Source: Dendrophyllia cribrosa | Taxonomy: Eukaryota; Cnidaria; Anthozoa; Scleractinia; Dendrophylliidae | Reading direction: 5' to 3' | Assembly: GCA_024195265.1 (NCBI GenBank) | Contig: JAJLRJ010000002.1 | Coordinates: forward strand, 17,932,768 to 17,996,767 | DNA length: 64,000 bases | Shown here: piece after piece, positions 1-12,377 of the stretch | How positions within the stretch are numbered: position 1 is the first letter of the stretch | Layout: every line of letters begins with the position of its first letter | Translations under genes and position numbers: made by a program | Notes under the pieces: generated by a model | Database searches by the model: none | Told to the model about the DNA's origin: nothing | What the model saw: the letters and a program-made list of their open reading frames with translations, nothing else

Positions 1-1484
1 CCTGTAAAATTATATACGAGTTATTATTTTCATTGGTTGCTATCGAGCGTGGCGGATGCACTAGAAAAGCTCTGTATGGGTATTACCTACAAATTCAAAG
101 ACAACGGCGATTGTTTTTTATATGAAAACGACCGGCGCTTCAAGTGACTGGAGTGAGAAGTTGTAAATGGCACCTCGTCTTTACTAACAATTGATTGGAA
201 TAAAAATACAGTTTAAACAAAAAGGATGGACTTTTTGTGGAGATGAAGTGTGAAGGTACCCATTGAGAGACTCTGGGCTATAGATTTTCGCTGAATATTA
301 ACAGGTGTTGTAATCAAGTATGCATATTGTGCAGCAATGGTTTATTTCGGCAAGCATAACTTTGCGTCACAAACGGTGGTACTTTTTCGCTGAACCGTTG
401 AGGTTTAAGCCCGTTTGCTGTTCGCAAGTTTGTTGAAACCTCCATCGCAGACGTTATATGCGCTTGTAATGCTCTCTGTACCTGCATGACAGGCCCAATG
501 GACCTCTACAAAGGAGTATACAGTAGTTTTTTGGTGGTTTCACAAAAGCTTGTTTGTATTGTTATATGTACTTATTTGTTGATGTGATCTTTTGATTTTC
601 TTTAGTTGAGTTAAAACAATAGACGCTTTTGTACTATTTTGTATAGTAAGTTATTTGAACCTTATGAAGGCAAAAAAAATATATTCCAAGGCAAACTGGC
701 GCCAGGCCTATACTGTCACGGTTGTCTTAGATGACGTTATTTGTCAGATTTGTTCACATCTTTCAATTAAAATTCATGCGATTAACAAGAAAACATCTAT
801 AAACATTTAACAATGTATGATGCAGGTCTAAAAGTAAAAACACTCATTTTAATTGATGGATTCAAAAGTTAAACAGGCGATTTGTGCAAATGTCTAAACT
901 TGATGTTTCTGGTGGTAATCAATTGTTTTATTCACTTTTAAATTCATCTTATGCTTTTAATATTCAAGTCACCTTAGAAAGCGGCGTTGCCATAACACTT
1001 CTGATAATTAAGGTACAGCACAAAAATACAAAAAGGGACAGTAACTTTTGCTTTTGTGTACACTTTAGTTTATGGCTTGTTTGAGAAGATATACGAAAAC
1101 ATCTCGAAGTTCGTCCAAAAAAGTTAGGTGTGAAGCGTTTTTAGGCTAAACTGTACAATAACCGGTCACTTGTTTGCATCTCGTTGAATAAGAATGGATC
1201 CTTTTGTTTTCATATGCCTCGTTCTATAAAACGTTCTGGGATATGTAAATAAGTGGTCGGGTATTCTAAAATCGCTCCCGTTGTTACAAATGTTCTTCTG
1301 GGTATTTGTTGTTTTGATCAAACACTCCGTTTTCGTGTGTGATGTTGTGTAACATGTATTAGTATTTTAAGAAGCAAATAAAACAAGGTAGAAAATGCCT
1401 AATACAAAACTTTAATAGTAAAAGTAATAAAACTGAAAGTTAAATGGTCCTGTTACATGTGTTATGATGTAAAACAAGTACAAT
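1..1484. other. No gene recognised; AT-rich flank of the first GPCR
   Basis: No reading frame here resembles a known protein, and the only open frame longer than 60 codons (884-1084) has no recognisable features. The right end probably contains the 3' untranslated region of the minus-strand GPCR that stops at 1485. No convincing repeat was seen. Confidence 0.4.
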
Positions 1485-2522
1485 TCATCGGTACAAAAAG
1501 GCAAGTTTACTCCGTGTTAATTCGGAGGTGTCCCGGGAGCTGTTAAAACTAATCCTACAAGAGGAAGTTGAAAGGTAATTTTGTGGAATAAACTCTTTGA
1601 TCTGCCTCATCCTCCTCCTGTTGGTAACTCTGTCAATCAAGCGATGCAACATCGGTCTAATAACCCGCTTAAACCGTTTGTTGAGGTAACCGTAAAGAAT
1701 GAAATTAATGACAATCCCACACTGAATCAAAGCGATAGCGAATACCTTTGCACTGTGTGACAGCTGACCGGTAAACATCGCCGTTGCAACACCCCCGAGA
1801 TACGGCAGATGACATGCACACAACGTTGCCACGAGCAAAGCTATCATTTGGATGTTCTTGACCGATACCCTAATGTTCCTTTCCGCGATGCGTCTGCTGC
1901 TGGAGTCAAAACTGTAGAAATCGGGTGGTAGATTGTCCTTCTTTTGATGAAAATAAATGACTAAGTTTGCGTAAATGGATATTGCTCCAAAATGCGTAAA
2001 ACCTAGAAATGTAAATTGCGCTGCAGCTACTCCACGTGGGTATGTGATGTGAACACCTTGCCGCTTTTGCTGGTAAAATGTCACAAGCACGGCGTAAAGT
2101 GAGGAAATCATCCATGTGACACTGATGGACACTGCGATTTGCTTCATGGAAACACGATACACCTTTTCCCCGCATAGCGCCAAACCATATCTTGTAACAG
2201 CAATAAAAAATAAGGCCTGGAAGTAAGCACTGATAGAAAACTCTTCAGCGAAACATTTTAGGTTGTGAAGAAGGTTCGAAGATTCGCGGCCGTTCACCTG
2301 TACCACATCGAACAGCAAAGTGAACAGTCCTGAAACAACTCCTACCAGAAGACCCGCACTGCACAGGTTTAACACCAGCATGGCGGAAGGTATGCGCAAC
2401 TTTCTCTCCTTGTAGACGGCGTAAAACAAAGTTGAAGCCAGGAAGGTTGCAACCAAAGCGAACAGGGAAAACACAATAATAGCAAAGGCTACGCTTAGCG
2501 CGTTAACTATGTTTAAATTCAT
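1485..2522 (-). CDS. Divergent intronless class A-like orphan GPCR
   Basis: A single uninterrupted frame of 345 residues starts with ATG at 2522 and shows seven hydrophobic segments, as in a rhodopsin-family G-protein-coupled receptor. TM1 begins near residue 10. TM2 carries NLCSAG where most receptors have LAxxD, TM3 ends in TRYGLA in place of DRY, TM6 has CHLPY in place of CWxP, and TM7 has NFILYGY, so the NPxxY proline is replaced by Phe. A basic helix-8-like segment (NKRFKR) and a Ser/Arg-rich tail follow. The loss of the TM2 Asp and of the NPxxY Pro suggests unusual activation or simply a fast-evolving lineage. No ligand class can be assigned. It is transcribed away from the paralogous receptor pair and shares no special motif with it. 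Its GPCR identity is quite sure; its subfamily is unknown. Confidence 0.85.
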   Translation of the reverse strand: MNLNIVNALSVAFAIIVFSLFALVATFLASTLFYAVYKERKLRIPSAMLVLNLCSAGLLVGVVSGLFTLLFDVVQVNGRESSNLLHNLKCFAEEFSISAYFQALFFIAVTRYGLALCGEKVYRVSMKQIAVSISVTWMISSLYAVLVTFYQQKRQGVHITYPRGVAAAQFTFLGFTHFGAISIYANLVIYFHQKKDNLPPDFYSFDSSSRRIAERNIRVSVKNIQMIALLVATLCACHLPYLGGVATAMFTGQLSHSAKVFAIALIQCGIVINFILYGYLNKRFKRVIRPMLHRLIDRVTNRRRMRQIKEFIPQNYLSTSSCRISFNSSRDTSELTRSKLAFLYR

Positions 2523-2708
2523 ATTCGGTTGTGGAATTTGTGGTGAGTTCTACGTAGTTATCTGAAGTTCACTTTAAAACTTCTATGAGATTCTGGCGAG
2601 TTGCGTTCGTCGGCTTCACATTACTCAATTTGGATAAATTATTCGTCTCCAGGGCCTCTGAATTCAAATGATGACGCGCCCCACTTCTCGATTTTACATT
2701 ATTATTCC

Positions 2709-2890
2709 ATTCTCTATTTTCGAATTGCCCATAATACACTTTGTTTGCCCCCCAAATTTTGCATAAACTATTGTTTTTAAATAATGCTCTTTGGAGGACT
2801 GCATATTCCCAAGAGCATTTCAAAACAATAGTTTATTCAAAATTTGGGGGGCAAACAAAGTGTATTATGGGCAATTCGAAAATAGAGAAT
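2709..2890. repeat. Foldback (MITE-like) inverted repeat
   Basis: Two arms of about 69 bp (2709-2778 and 2822-2890) are near-perfect reverse complements around a spacer of about 43 bp. The termini read ATTCTCTATTTTCG on both strands. It lies about 190 bp upstream of the minus-strand GPCR start. No reading frame in it is credible. Confidence 0.85.
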
Positions 2891-3035
2891 ATACATTGTC
2901 GCATTCTAGAGTACAAATATGCATCGAATTGTGCAAATATGACACGTTCGTTGACACTCTTGACACTCTTCTGACCGTGCCCTAGGAAAAACACTTCAAA
3001 AAATTGAATCTACGAGATGACTGTCGTATAATAAA

Positions 3036-3222
3036 CAATTTATTCAGCGAAACGTTGTGTAATACGGCTGGGCATTTTTGACTCATAAAAATTCTTAGCC
3101 TGCGAATACAGCCGCCTCTCATCGCTCCCGGCCGAACGCCTCTTGCGGCCGGGAGCGATGAGAGGCGGCTGTATTCGCAGGCTAAAAAATACTTAGCCAC
3201 ACAACTTTTCGCTGAATAACCT
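3036..3222. repeat. Outer inverted repeat interrupted by a second hairpin element
   Basis: The segment near 3040-3061 (TATTCAGCGAAACGTTGTGT) is mirrored near 3199-3222 with two differences. The 89-bp perfect hairpin at 3096-3184 lies in the loop, so the arrangement is an older foldback with a younger one inserted. Confidence 0.6.
3096..3184. mobile_element. 89-bp perfect hairpin element, TAGCCTG ends, 9-bp flanking duplication
   Basis: The arms 3096-3134 and 3146-3184 (39 bp each) are exact reverse complements around an 11-bp loop. The element begins TAGCCTGCG and ends CGCAGGCTA. It is flanked by AAAAATTCT (3087-3095) and AAAAATACT (3185-3193), an 8/9 match consistent with a 9-bp target duplication as in Mutator-like elements. 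The related elements at 52507-52688 and 53190-53426 have the same ends and 9-bp flanks. It encodes nothing, so it would have to be moved by a transposase supplied elsewhere. Confidence 0.75.
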
Positions 3223-6200
3223 CTTTTTATATGCAGTCGATATATCCTCATAATATTATTGGGTTTTCTAGATATTTTCTTGGGTTGGAGGCAGTGACAG
3301 GAGACCAAACCATTCGAGATATTTTAACGGCCCATGTTTTTTCCGAAGACACTAAATTGATTCTTATTGTTTCTCGGCGGAAACCCTTTTATCAAACCGA
3401 TTTGCTAATTTATACTTGGCTAGACTACTGATAATATTCTAATTATAGGATAGAGACCCCTTCAAGGTGAAATTGAAAGCGATGTAGTTACAGCAAGGGA
3501 ATCTTTTGAAAACTGATCAGCAGTCAAGTTTTCAGTGTAGTTCCTCCAAGTTCTAGTGATTACATTTCAGTAATACAGAATGCATTTTTCCCGTCAGCGG
3601 AAATTCGGTTTCGAAATCTCCAAGATTGACATGACCTAATTAAGTGAAAACTCGTAATTCACTTTCCCAGAAACCGTGTCAACTTAAATGATAGCTTGAA
3701 ACGGTCAATTTGACCTCACGCCAAAAGAGAGTGTTGCTTAAAAAGGCTCCTTTCTTATGGTGCCAGCCCAGACAAACAATCCATTAACGGTTCCACAACA
3801 GAGCTAAATCATTACTGAGCCATTAAATGCCTGTAACTATTGTTCATTTAATTCGCTGGAAAATGAAAACAAAAGGCAAATAAAACATTAATCCGACTGT
3901 CTAGTACGAAATATTTGTTTGTTTTCAGTTTACACCGTACTTCGGAAACTGTCGATATATGAAACGGTATGCAGATGACACACTTGTGCAGCGCGGACGA
4001 AGATGATTTTAAAGCCTAAATCAAGAACACTTTAATAACCTTTAAGTAACTTCACGGGCATCATAAAAAGGTAATGTTTTTTGTACCCGTTATTTTTATA
4101 AATGTTAAACTTTCTGTTCTTCTCCGCACCGAGTGTGCCTACTCAATCGCGCAACCTTGATTATTTTCATTTGTCGCTCAGCGTGCATGCATGGACTTGT
4201 TATGTCAGATATAAAATGATAGTATGATATAAATATATTTACTTGCATAAAATTTCCCTTTAAATAGTTTTTTTTTAACTGACTTGTTTCATGCATTAAT
4301 CGTATGTACAGACACTCAACTAAAACAATTTTTGTGGTGCAAACATATAGTACTTGTTTTTTTAGCTATGTTCAGTGATATCACAATGCAATGCGACCAC
4401 AATGCGCTGAAGAACCTGCTGCAGGGCTTGTTTCGCTTGCTGTTCCCTTCTTTTAGCTGTAACGAAACTGCCTTTCAGAACGTCACGAGTTTCGTTCCAG
4501 CATTAAAAACGAAACGGGCACGCATCATCGCATTCTCAGCTGATTGGTAGAATGTTTTTATAATCAATATCAAAACGACGATTTGAATTCCTAGTCAATT
4601 CACTTTCGAAATCGAGGGCCAAATAACTGGTTTGACCCGGCATCAGTAAGCTGCAATTAATCGCATGATAATCGTTACGTTGTCCAATAAAAAACCGTCT
4701 TTGCAATTTCTTTTGGGGATTTTCTTTGTGACCTGAAAGACAATTCTTGGCTTTTTAACGCCAGCCGAGTAAGGCATTTCAAGCAAGTTTTAAAAATAGC
4801 TTTCGATGTTTTCGTTTTCTGACATTTTCTTTTCTGGGTGAAGGTTCCAGCAATTAAAAATTGTTTGTTAAGTAAACAACATTTCCATAGCTTTGTACTT
4901 TCAATTTTTTTTATCCCACCATATGGTTAATCACAAGACCGAGAAATGTGTTTATATGGAGTTTAATTCACGGATGCTCTTTGTCAGTTTAAATACTATA
5001 AATCTTGAGAAATTACTGATTCCTCGTTCAGTGAATGTTGTTCTCATTATATTTTACCACAGGGGCTTTTTATTCAGTTCAGTATACTGAAGTCAGTAAA
5101 AAAACCTCGCGGGAAATTTTGGCTCTAATCTGTCGCTTTTTCATCGGTTTTATGTTTAAACTAGCACGTCACTGAAGGGAAAGTCCCTTGGTCCATAAAT
5201 AACTGTTTTACTTTTCAGTGATAAAAAGTACTGTTTAGTCTGCAGCGTACAGTTTTCACGAAGCACGGAGCCGCGAGAATACAAGTCAGAAGAGCTTTCC
5301 TAAACGAACCAGAAGATATTTATTTACGACAGTGGAACTTACGACAACGATACCGTAAGTTTCCTCCCTGTTTTGTCCTTGCATAAATACGCCATCATGT
5401 CAGTGACGGATATAGGGGGCCCCTTATCTGCAACATTTTCACTCCGCTCCCCTCCTCCCCTCCTCCTGCCCTCCCCCCCAACTTACAATGGACTCGGTCC
5501 AGACCTCCCACTGGCTATCACTGAACATTTCTTTTTAGATACCTTGAATGTGAAACTTGCTTTCCCAAGAAAAAAAGGAAAAAATATTATATGGCGGAAC
5601 TGGTCCAAGACGAATGAGGAGCATTCTGTTTAGTTTACAGCGGTCCGAATTTTCTATATATGCTAATTATATAAGATGTGTTTTCTGAAAATTGTTAAAA
5701 ATTAGAACAGCTGTATTGTATCAGTGAAGTAGAAAATGTTTCCAGTGGGTGTTCTTCCTCGCAATTTTGGAAAATGTTTTCAAATATTTGGAGAAAGACC
5801 CATCATACGATCTATGAATTATCAACAAAGTAAAATCGGAAACATTTTTGAAACGCACCGTGTGCCGACGGGGTCTTCAACTTCACTGTTGTGTTCTTTC
5901 TAGCAAATAGAAATTTGAGTCCAGACTTCCTGTTCTGACCCATATCCGTCATTTATAAAGCATTTGACAATGGTATACGAGCGAACACCGTAAAATGAAA
6001 TAAAATAAACTTACACTTTTCGAGCTTCACTGTTACCTTCTTCTGTTATTTAATAGATGCAGTTGTCGAACGAACAGGTGGTTACAGTTAAGCTTTTCCA
6101 ATTTTCTTTATTCTATCAGGGACGGCGGAGCCGGGGGAGATGGGGAGGCACTTTCAAGCATAAAGATAAAAATTGAAAAAAATAAATAAATAAATAAAAT

Positions 6201-6374
6201 ATCGCGTCTCTGGCGTTCTCTTTCAAGCCCCCCAATTGAAAATACGCTCCGCCGTCCTTGTCTGTGTACTTATAGACCTTCGGAAATCAGTTGAAACACC
6301 ATTTAAAAACTTTGCATTTTCTATTTCCATTTTTCAATGTGTTAACATGTACTATTTCTATTTTAGTTTCCATC
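3223..6374. other. No coding sequence recognised
   Basis: All open frames here are short and without recognisable domains. Near 6120-6260 a short inverted match (GACGGCGGAGC against GCTCCGCCGTCC) suggests a degraded foldback element. A CTATTTTAG at 6358-6366 just before the receptor start looks like a splice acceptor, so an untranslated first exon of the next gene may lie in this interval. Confidence 0.35.
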
Positions 6375-8836
6375 ATGACGACGTCAAACTTCAGTCTCCA
6401 CACTCAAAATTCTTCGCAGCTTGACAAATCGCTGGTGGTTGCGATACCGGGCCCTGGGATCGAATATTTCGTTTTAGCTTCGGCTCTGGGTTTCATCATG
6501 CTGCTTGCCTTATTTGGTAATGGCATACTCATTGTCACAATGTGCCGCACACCCAGCTTGCGCACGCGCACAAACATGTTTATCTTGAACCTGGCTTGCG
6601 CAGACTTGGGAGTTGCGTTGTTGTGCATGCCGTTTTCGATCATCACGTGCTTTTCACGTGACTGGATATTTGGTGACAGCTGGTGTCATTTGAATGGCTT
6701 TTTGAACATTCTGTTTGAGTGTTCGTCGCTTTTCACGCTAACTGCTATTAGCATCGAAAAGTACTTTTCTATCGTAAAGCCAATGGCTGGTGTGATCACA
6801 ACAAGACTGGCCTGGATTATGATAGCTATGACGTGGATCGCAGCGCTTATTCTTGGTTCGATGCCACTGACTGGTTTTATTACGTTTGATTTCAAGGCTG
6901 GTGAGTAAAATTGATGAGAAATGAGAAAAATGCTCTAGAAAACTGGCCATTCAGTTGTAATAACATCTACCAGATTGCTATTTCTGTGCTCACTTGAACC
7001 TAACAATCCCTCATTTGAATTCTCATCCTTTTACCTACAGATTATCAAGTTTATTTTTTATTGCATGATGGTTTTGTGAATAAAGTGGCTTTATATTCCC
7101 TGGTTTAAAGTTGATTACTAGCAATTTTTTTCGATTCCGTGTATACTATATAATGTATTAACGTATAGACCATGTATGTGTTCAGCGATCTTTTCTCATA
7201 ATTGAAGAAAAGCTAGAAAAACAAAACAAAGTTTTTGGGTCAAAACTGAGCCAATTTAATACTAAGTCGCTTTGTCATAAACGAAAGCAGTGCTTAGGCT
7301 AAGAGGAAGATATCAAGTGAATTTTCGTAGAGAGAATAAACCTTAATTAGAGTTTTAAAAAGTTTTTCAAGGTACAAGGCGATAAACTTGAATACAATTA
7401 GCCCACTTTTTTCAAGTTGCAATCCATTTCCATCCTGGCCAGCTGCAGCCCAAGACAATTGTTTTTACTCTTAATTAGAACACTACTCAGTAGGATAATT
7501 TTAAACAAAACTGGACCATTGGTCGTGGTTTCCACTGATATAAAGATGTCCTTTGGCTTTTTAAAGTAACACTAAAAATGGTGACATAGCCCCTTTCAAG
7601 AGATAATCCAAGAAAACTCTAGGAGATGTTCATTCCTTAGCGCCTTGGTTGTGACTGAATGCTATTGCCTAATATGCTATTGCGTTCTTTGTCCTCGTAG
7701 GTTTGACCCAATGTAGTGTCCAGGTCCCCATCACTCCCGGTCAGACAATATATGCTTTTGTGGTGCTTCTTGTCGCCTACCTCATACCTCTATGCATCAT
7801 GGGATTCTGCTACGTCAACATCTTCAGGGCCGCAAGGAGGCACAACATTCGCCTGTCCAGGATATCTCTTACAAGTACCGACAGCGAAAAGTTGGTGTCA
7901 TCTCAAAGTCAGGTTGCAGTCACCATTTTCATTATGTTTATTGCATTCTTTCTTTGCTGGACACCTTACTTCACTTACATGGTGTACATGACAGCGCGCC
8001 AGGTTAAGTCCCCGGATGTATTCACTCGAAGTTTTGGACTAGCCTCGTACTGGTGCGCTTTTCTAAACAGCTGTATAGACCCGTTCGTGTACGGTGTCAG
8101 AAATCCTCTTATAAGAAAAGAGCTTCGCGCGAAGTGCTGTCAAAGATTCCAAGATATGCAAAAAGCTCAAAGTAACAGCGAAAATGACGATTCTCGTTTG
8201 GAGCCCCCTCAATTGTACACCGATTGTGATGAGACCACCCCCGTGTGCCCGGCATATACAAACTTTGTAGCTGATCTGACCGAGGAAGACATAGTCAGCC
8301 CAAACGAGGGGATTTCCAAACAAACCACAGACAGAAGCACCCAAACGGGAAGTGTTTTACAACTTCTATCAATGCAAGACTTATGTAAAGTTTATTTTAC
8401 CACTGAGCAGGATTGTGGAAGAAACCAAACACTTCCAAGAGGTTTTACAATCTTACCATTACTATTTCAAGACAACGCAGACAGCACTAAGCACATCACG
8501 TGTTCAACATGCTCAAATGCATGCACTGAAGATGATCACGTGACGAATAGCGAAACCAAAATGCTCCAGTGCTTCAACGATTCTTCAGAAGACAGTTTTT
8601 GTAGTGATGGCGAGTCCAACGACTCTGTTAGCTCCATGAGCAGATGCAGTTGTGAAGATGGAAGTTGTTCAAGCTGTGATGATCCCGCTTGCTCTTCAAA
8701 GTCATGCTTCATAAATACATTTCCTTTAGATTTCTCTAACCAAGTGCATTCTAAAAACACAAAGAGAGTTTCTTTCCTTTCAACAAAGGAAAGAGCAAAG
8801 AAATTTAAAATCGGTTGGATTGAATCTCAGCTATGA
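6375..8836 (+). CDS. Orphan class A GPCR, paralogue 1 (two exons, EKY motif, PDZ-type C-terminus)
   Basis: The exons are 6375-6900 and 7701-8836, joined by a phase-1 GT-AG intron, giving 553 residues. The start is the first in-frame ATG; it follows a likely acceptor at 6366 and precedes an extracellular tail with two N-glycosylation sites (N5, N12). Rhodopsin-family marks are GNGILIV in TM1, LACAD in TM2, Cys104 paired with Cys180, EKY at 128-130 in place of DRY, CWTPYF in TM6 (Cys261) and DPFVY in TM7. TM3 position 3.32 is Asn by count, so a standard amine receptor is unlikely. The cytoplasmic tail is about 240 residues, Ser- and Cys-rich, and ends KIGWIESQL. The closest relative seen is the next receptor downstream. 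Broad resemblance to GPR161-like receptors is possible but unproven. The ligand is unknown. Confidence 0.9.
7200..7600 (-). repeat. Dispersed repeat copy in the intron of GPCR paralogue 1
   Basis: This segment ends GGTGACATAGCCCCTTTC and contains TTTTTCAAGTTGCAATCC and TGGACCATTGG. Read on the minus strand it matches the copy at 63248-63646, which begins AAAGGGCTATGTCACC. It is probably a non-autonomous transposon, because the termini of that copy are themselves inverted (AAAGGGC and GCCCCTTT). Confidence 0.6.
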
Positions 8837-8924
8837 GTTACGACACACTTTGAGAACAAAAGCACATCTGAATTCCTCGCGCGTGATGAGAAGCGAAACA
8901 CGCACGGATCGTCTCACCCATACA

Positions 8925-9150
8925 GCCCGTACAACAGGCACTTTGTGGGCTTTTGTTGTGCGCGAACGCGAGGCCTCGCACTCCGGTATGTTTATAGCGC
9001 GAAATTTCGAGGACGCGCGCGCGAGGGGCACCTCCCTCTTTTGCGAGTGCCCCCCCCTCCCGCGCTTCTTCTAAATTTTACCCTTTCAATATACTGGCGC
9101 CTGCCTCCGCGCTCGCCCACCACAAAAGCACCTGTTGTGCAAGCCACATC
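8925..9150. repeat. GC-rich MITE-like repeat
   Basis: The ends ACAACAGGCAC (about 8930) and GCACCTGTTGT (about 9130) are inverted. The interior is rich in CGCG and carries TTTATAGCGCGAAATTTCGAG, which reappears in the element at 53190-53426. A partial relative lies at about 22910-23035. It falls between the stop of GPCR paralogue 1 and a candidate polyadenylation signal at 9259, so it may be part of that mRNA's 3' untranslated region. Confidence 0.5.
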
Positions 9151-9258
9151 CATTCGCACGTTACCTGTAGCCTCGAGCTCGAGAGGAGGTGTAATTTATT
9201 GTTTGCTTTGGTTTTTGCAACATGTAATTGAACTGTAACCACTCGCATGTTTTAAAAT

Positions 9259-9264
9259 AATAAA
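9259..9264 (+). other. Candidate polyadenylation signal of GPCR paralogue 1
   Basis: An AATAAA lies 423 bp after the stop codon at 8836. It is the first canonical hexamer noted in the downstream sequence; no transcript data support it. Confidence 0.35.
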
Positions 9265-9341
9265 ATCAAAAACTGTAGTTTTAAAGAAATAGTTATAAAG
9301 AAATAAAAGAATGTTAATTAAAGAAAACACTGATAATGAAA

Positions 9342-9539
9342 TAGCTTGCGTGGCAGGCGCTAGTAAGGGGAGACGACTCACAAGGGATTTGGGGCATGCG
9401 CAAAGAGCGTGGTGGGAGAGCGGGGCGCGAGGAGAGGGAAGCTTAAGGTTGCTACCTCCCTTCGCGCTCCGCACTCTCTTCACGCGCGTCGCGCGCGCCC
9501 CAAATTGCCCCTCTCCTCTGGCGCTTGCCACGCATGCTA
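9342..9539. repeat. Terminal inverted repeat element, GC-rich interior
   Basis: The left end TAGCTTGCGTGGCAGGCGC and the right end GGCGCTTGCCACGCATGCTA are inverted with few mismatches over about 20 bp. The body is unusually GC-rich for this window. No clear target duplication was found. The 126-codon open frame crossing it on the minus strand (9196-9576) is a product of its composition. Confidence 0.65.
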
Positions 9540-11784
9540 ACCAATAAAGTTCTAGGTATGCAACCTTTAAAGCCATGTTTCAAAGTTCAGTTGTTTTCAC
9601 CAATCAAATTAAGCGTAAAGAGTATTTCCATTTTACTGCAAAGTTCTGTCGTAGCAATCGGTTCTATTAATTAAAAAAATAGAAGAGATACGTTAGTTTA
9701 CAGCGGCGGAGCACGGCGGAGTTTCCCCTCATTCCGTTCTCTTCATGTTTTATCCCTGGGCTTCCCCGTTGATCCTCAGGTGTCTCAGATGGAAGTAAAC
9801 GATGTTGCTAGTTTCAAACGTTGTTAGGACAACGAGTTTTAAAAAGATGCGTCACCCTGTCGCTAGTTAAGTTACTTGGCCTTGTCTCTCTTGCTTAGCC
9901 CTCCATGATTCTACGTTGCTGATGACACATTCAGAACCTTAGAAATTGGTCGTCATTGTCACGATGTCAGTCGAATATCAAGTTTATCTTGGCAGGACCT
10001 TTTATAGTGCAGTGAAAAGTGTTTTCGTTTCAGTTATCCCATTCTTTTCATACCTTAGTCACTTAAGTATCACGTGGCTCACCAGTATTTTTATAATGCA
10101 AGCAAAACAAAATTATTTAGATTCCTGTGCGTGATTTTGTGTAATTTTCCAACACATCCCTGCGGCCGACACTGTCTTTTAAACCTTTCTTCGGCTTCCT
10201 TTACCAAAATTTCAGGTTTGAGTTTTAAGAGATTGTCTTTCAATCGCTTTGTGATCACTTTTTCGAGAATAAAGAAACGACATTTCCGGTAAACATAACA
10301 AACTGAAAACCTCGTAATCCGAGTCTAAAGATTATACACAATGCTATTGTTTATAAGCTTTGTTCGTCTATTGTGTGGGATATGTTACAGGTCAACATTT
10401 TGACAAGCTCATTATGTTTTACAAGTTGTTCTATAAAGGACGTCGTTGCAGTCGTTGAAGCTTTTACATAATCTTGGCTCTGTTCTTCTCTAGGTAAGTC
10501 CAAGTACATTTGTACTTATTACCAATAACTGTTGATTGTGCCAAGTGCGTGAGCTGATTAAAAAGAAGCTTGCTGTAATTTGTTGTACAATTATCGCGCT
10601 TTTCTTTACAAACATGAGCGCGAGCCTCAGTCATTCAATTCCATCTTTGTCAATTAATCATCCATGAGAAAACGAAAATTTTATTTTGGAAATTTCGCGG
10701 ACAGACTAAAAGTGAACAGTGCTGCTTTTTGTTGTTCAGCTTAAGCATCTTCCTGGTGCAGTATTTCAAACGAAAAAAAAAAAACAACAACAACCAACAA
10801 CTGAAAACTGTAAAAAGGTAAGCGATGAACATCGACGAGAAAGATTGACAAGACCCAGCTCACTGGCGTGACCTTGTGGTTGGAACAGTTAATATTTATT
10901 GCGTTTCTATTACATAAACGCACGTAAAAGCTGCCACAATTCACAGATCTTCACCTCTTTTTGTGCAAAATAAGATGAAAGTAATAGATATTAGTCTGGT
11001 CAGTCGATGGAAACGGAAACTAGTTACCATAAAGTGTGCGCATGAATAATGTGTATACTGATATATTCAAGAAACCAAGTGACTGGTTTGTTCGAGATAA
11101 AGGACTGATAACTGTGTGTCTGCGAAGAAAAGGTACCTTGTTAATTGTGTAATGATTATTTGACAGTTTCCAAATTAGTTTTGATGCACGATGAGTCTCG
11201 TAAAAAAAGGGGTGTGTGGGGTGTGGAGAAGCTCTAACGCTAAAGCTATAAGAAATATAGCTATGTGCTGCCAGAAGGGTGCGCTTTTCTTTCCATGGTG
11301 GGATGTTTAGCCATCTAGTCTGAAATGGGGAAATGGTTAGGACTAAAGATGGGCATGGGTTTAAAAAGTGGATCGCACTGATTCCATTTCAGGAGTACCC
11401 TCCCCCCCCCACCCTAACCGATTAAGTGATCATTGGAAGCATTTCTCAGTCGAGTGAATGGCCCCCTTTTTGCCGACAGAATTGATGATGTATCGGTTAC
11501 ATTAATTCTAATCCCCGATGATCCTTCTAGTCCCTTTTTCTAATCAAGGGCAACTCTGCCACAAGGATGATTAAAACTGTTTATTTATGGTTCAGAGGAA
11601 ATTGCCCCATTCGACTCCGCCCGCCATCGAGTTTATATAAAGTCAGATCTTTTCGTTATCATGTCAACGCTCCAATAATTGGCCTGGATTTATTAAAAAA
11701 ACAAAGTAAAATGCGGGTGGGCATAGGAGCTTTTTCCGCACTTATATGAAGTATCTTGCTGAACTTAGGTATATGTTTAGCGTG

Positions 11785-11959
11785 TTAACCCTTCAACTCA
11801 CAAGAGTGCCAAACATCAAAATTGAGGAAAAATTTAATATTGCAAAATATTGAAAAACAAATGGTACCATGCAAAAGTATTGCCAAAAAGGTTTCAATTG
11901 AATTGTCACACCATAGGATTTCATAAACAGATTCAAAAGTTAGAACTAGAAAGGGTTAA
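11785..11959 (-). repeat. Dispersed repeat, single copy of the family amplified at 35 kb
   Basis: The segment starts TTAACCCTTCAACTC, contains ATTGTCACACCATAGGATTT and TTCAAAAGTTAGAAC, and ends AAAGGGTTAA. Its reverse complement matches the 88-bp unit of the tandem array at 35123-35545. Other copies are at about 51195-51350 and 53081-53533. Confidence 0.7.
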
Positions 11960-12377
11960 TCATTATGCGCCACATTGATTCAAAGTGAGAGGATCGAGGA
12001 GGATTGGTATTTTAGACTTAAGGAGAGAGCTTATTCTTCTTGAATGAATGGAAAACTGTTAATGCTCAAATGATGCTATTTTAGTCTCGCTAAAGATTGC
12101 TGACGAGTAAAAAGAACGTCTTCTGCTGCACCTGAACTATGTGCACGGCGGTGCGCCAATCCGGCAGCCTTTATAGCGTAGTTAGCACTCATGAACTTAC
12201 GTGCGATAAAACGTTTCTACCTTGCGAAATGTCTTTTCGTATTCCTGGGGATGGAATTAGATAAATTTTAGATGGCAGTGGAGTTTTACCGGACTTGTTT
12301 GAAAAATGTAACTCGCTGAAACTGAATTCATGTGAATCAAAATCCCCACTTCCTAGCAGCCTCTCTCGTTTTGCGCC

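Noticed and set aside
9196..9576. 126-codon minus-strand frame
   Set aside because: It runs through a GC-rich inverted-repeat element and has no recognisable domain.
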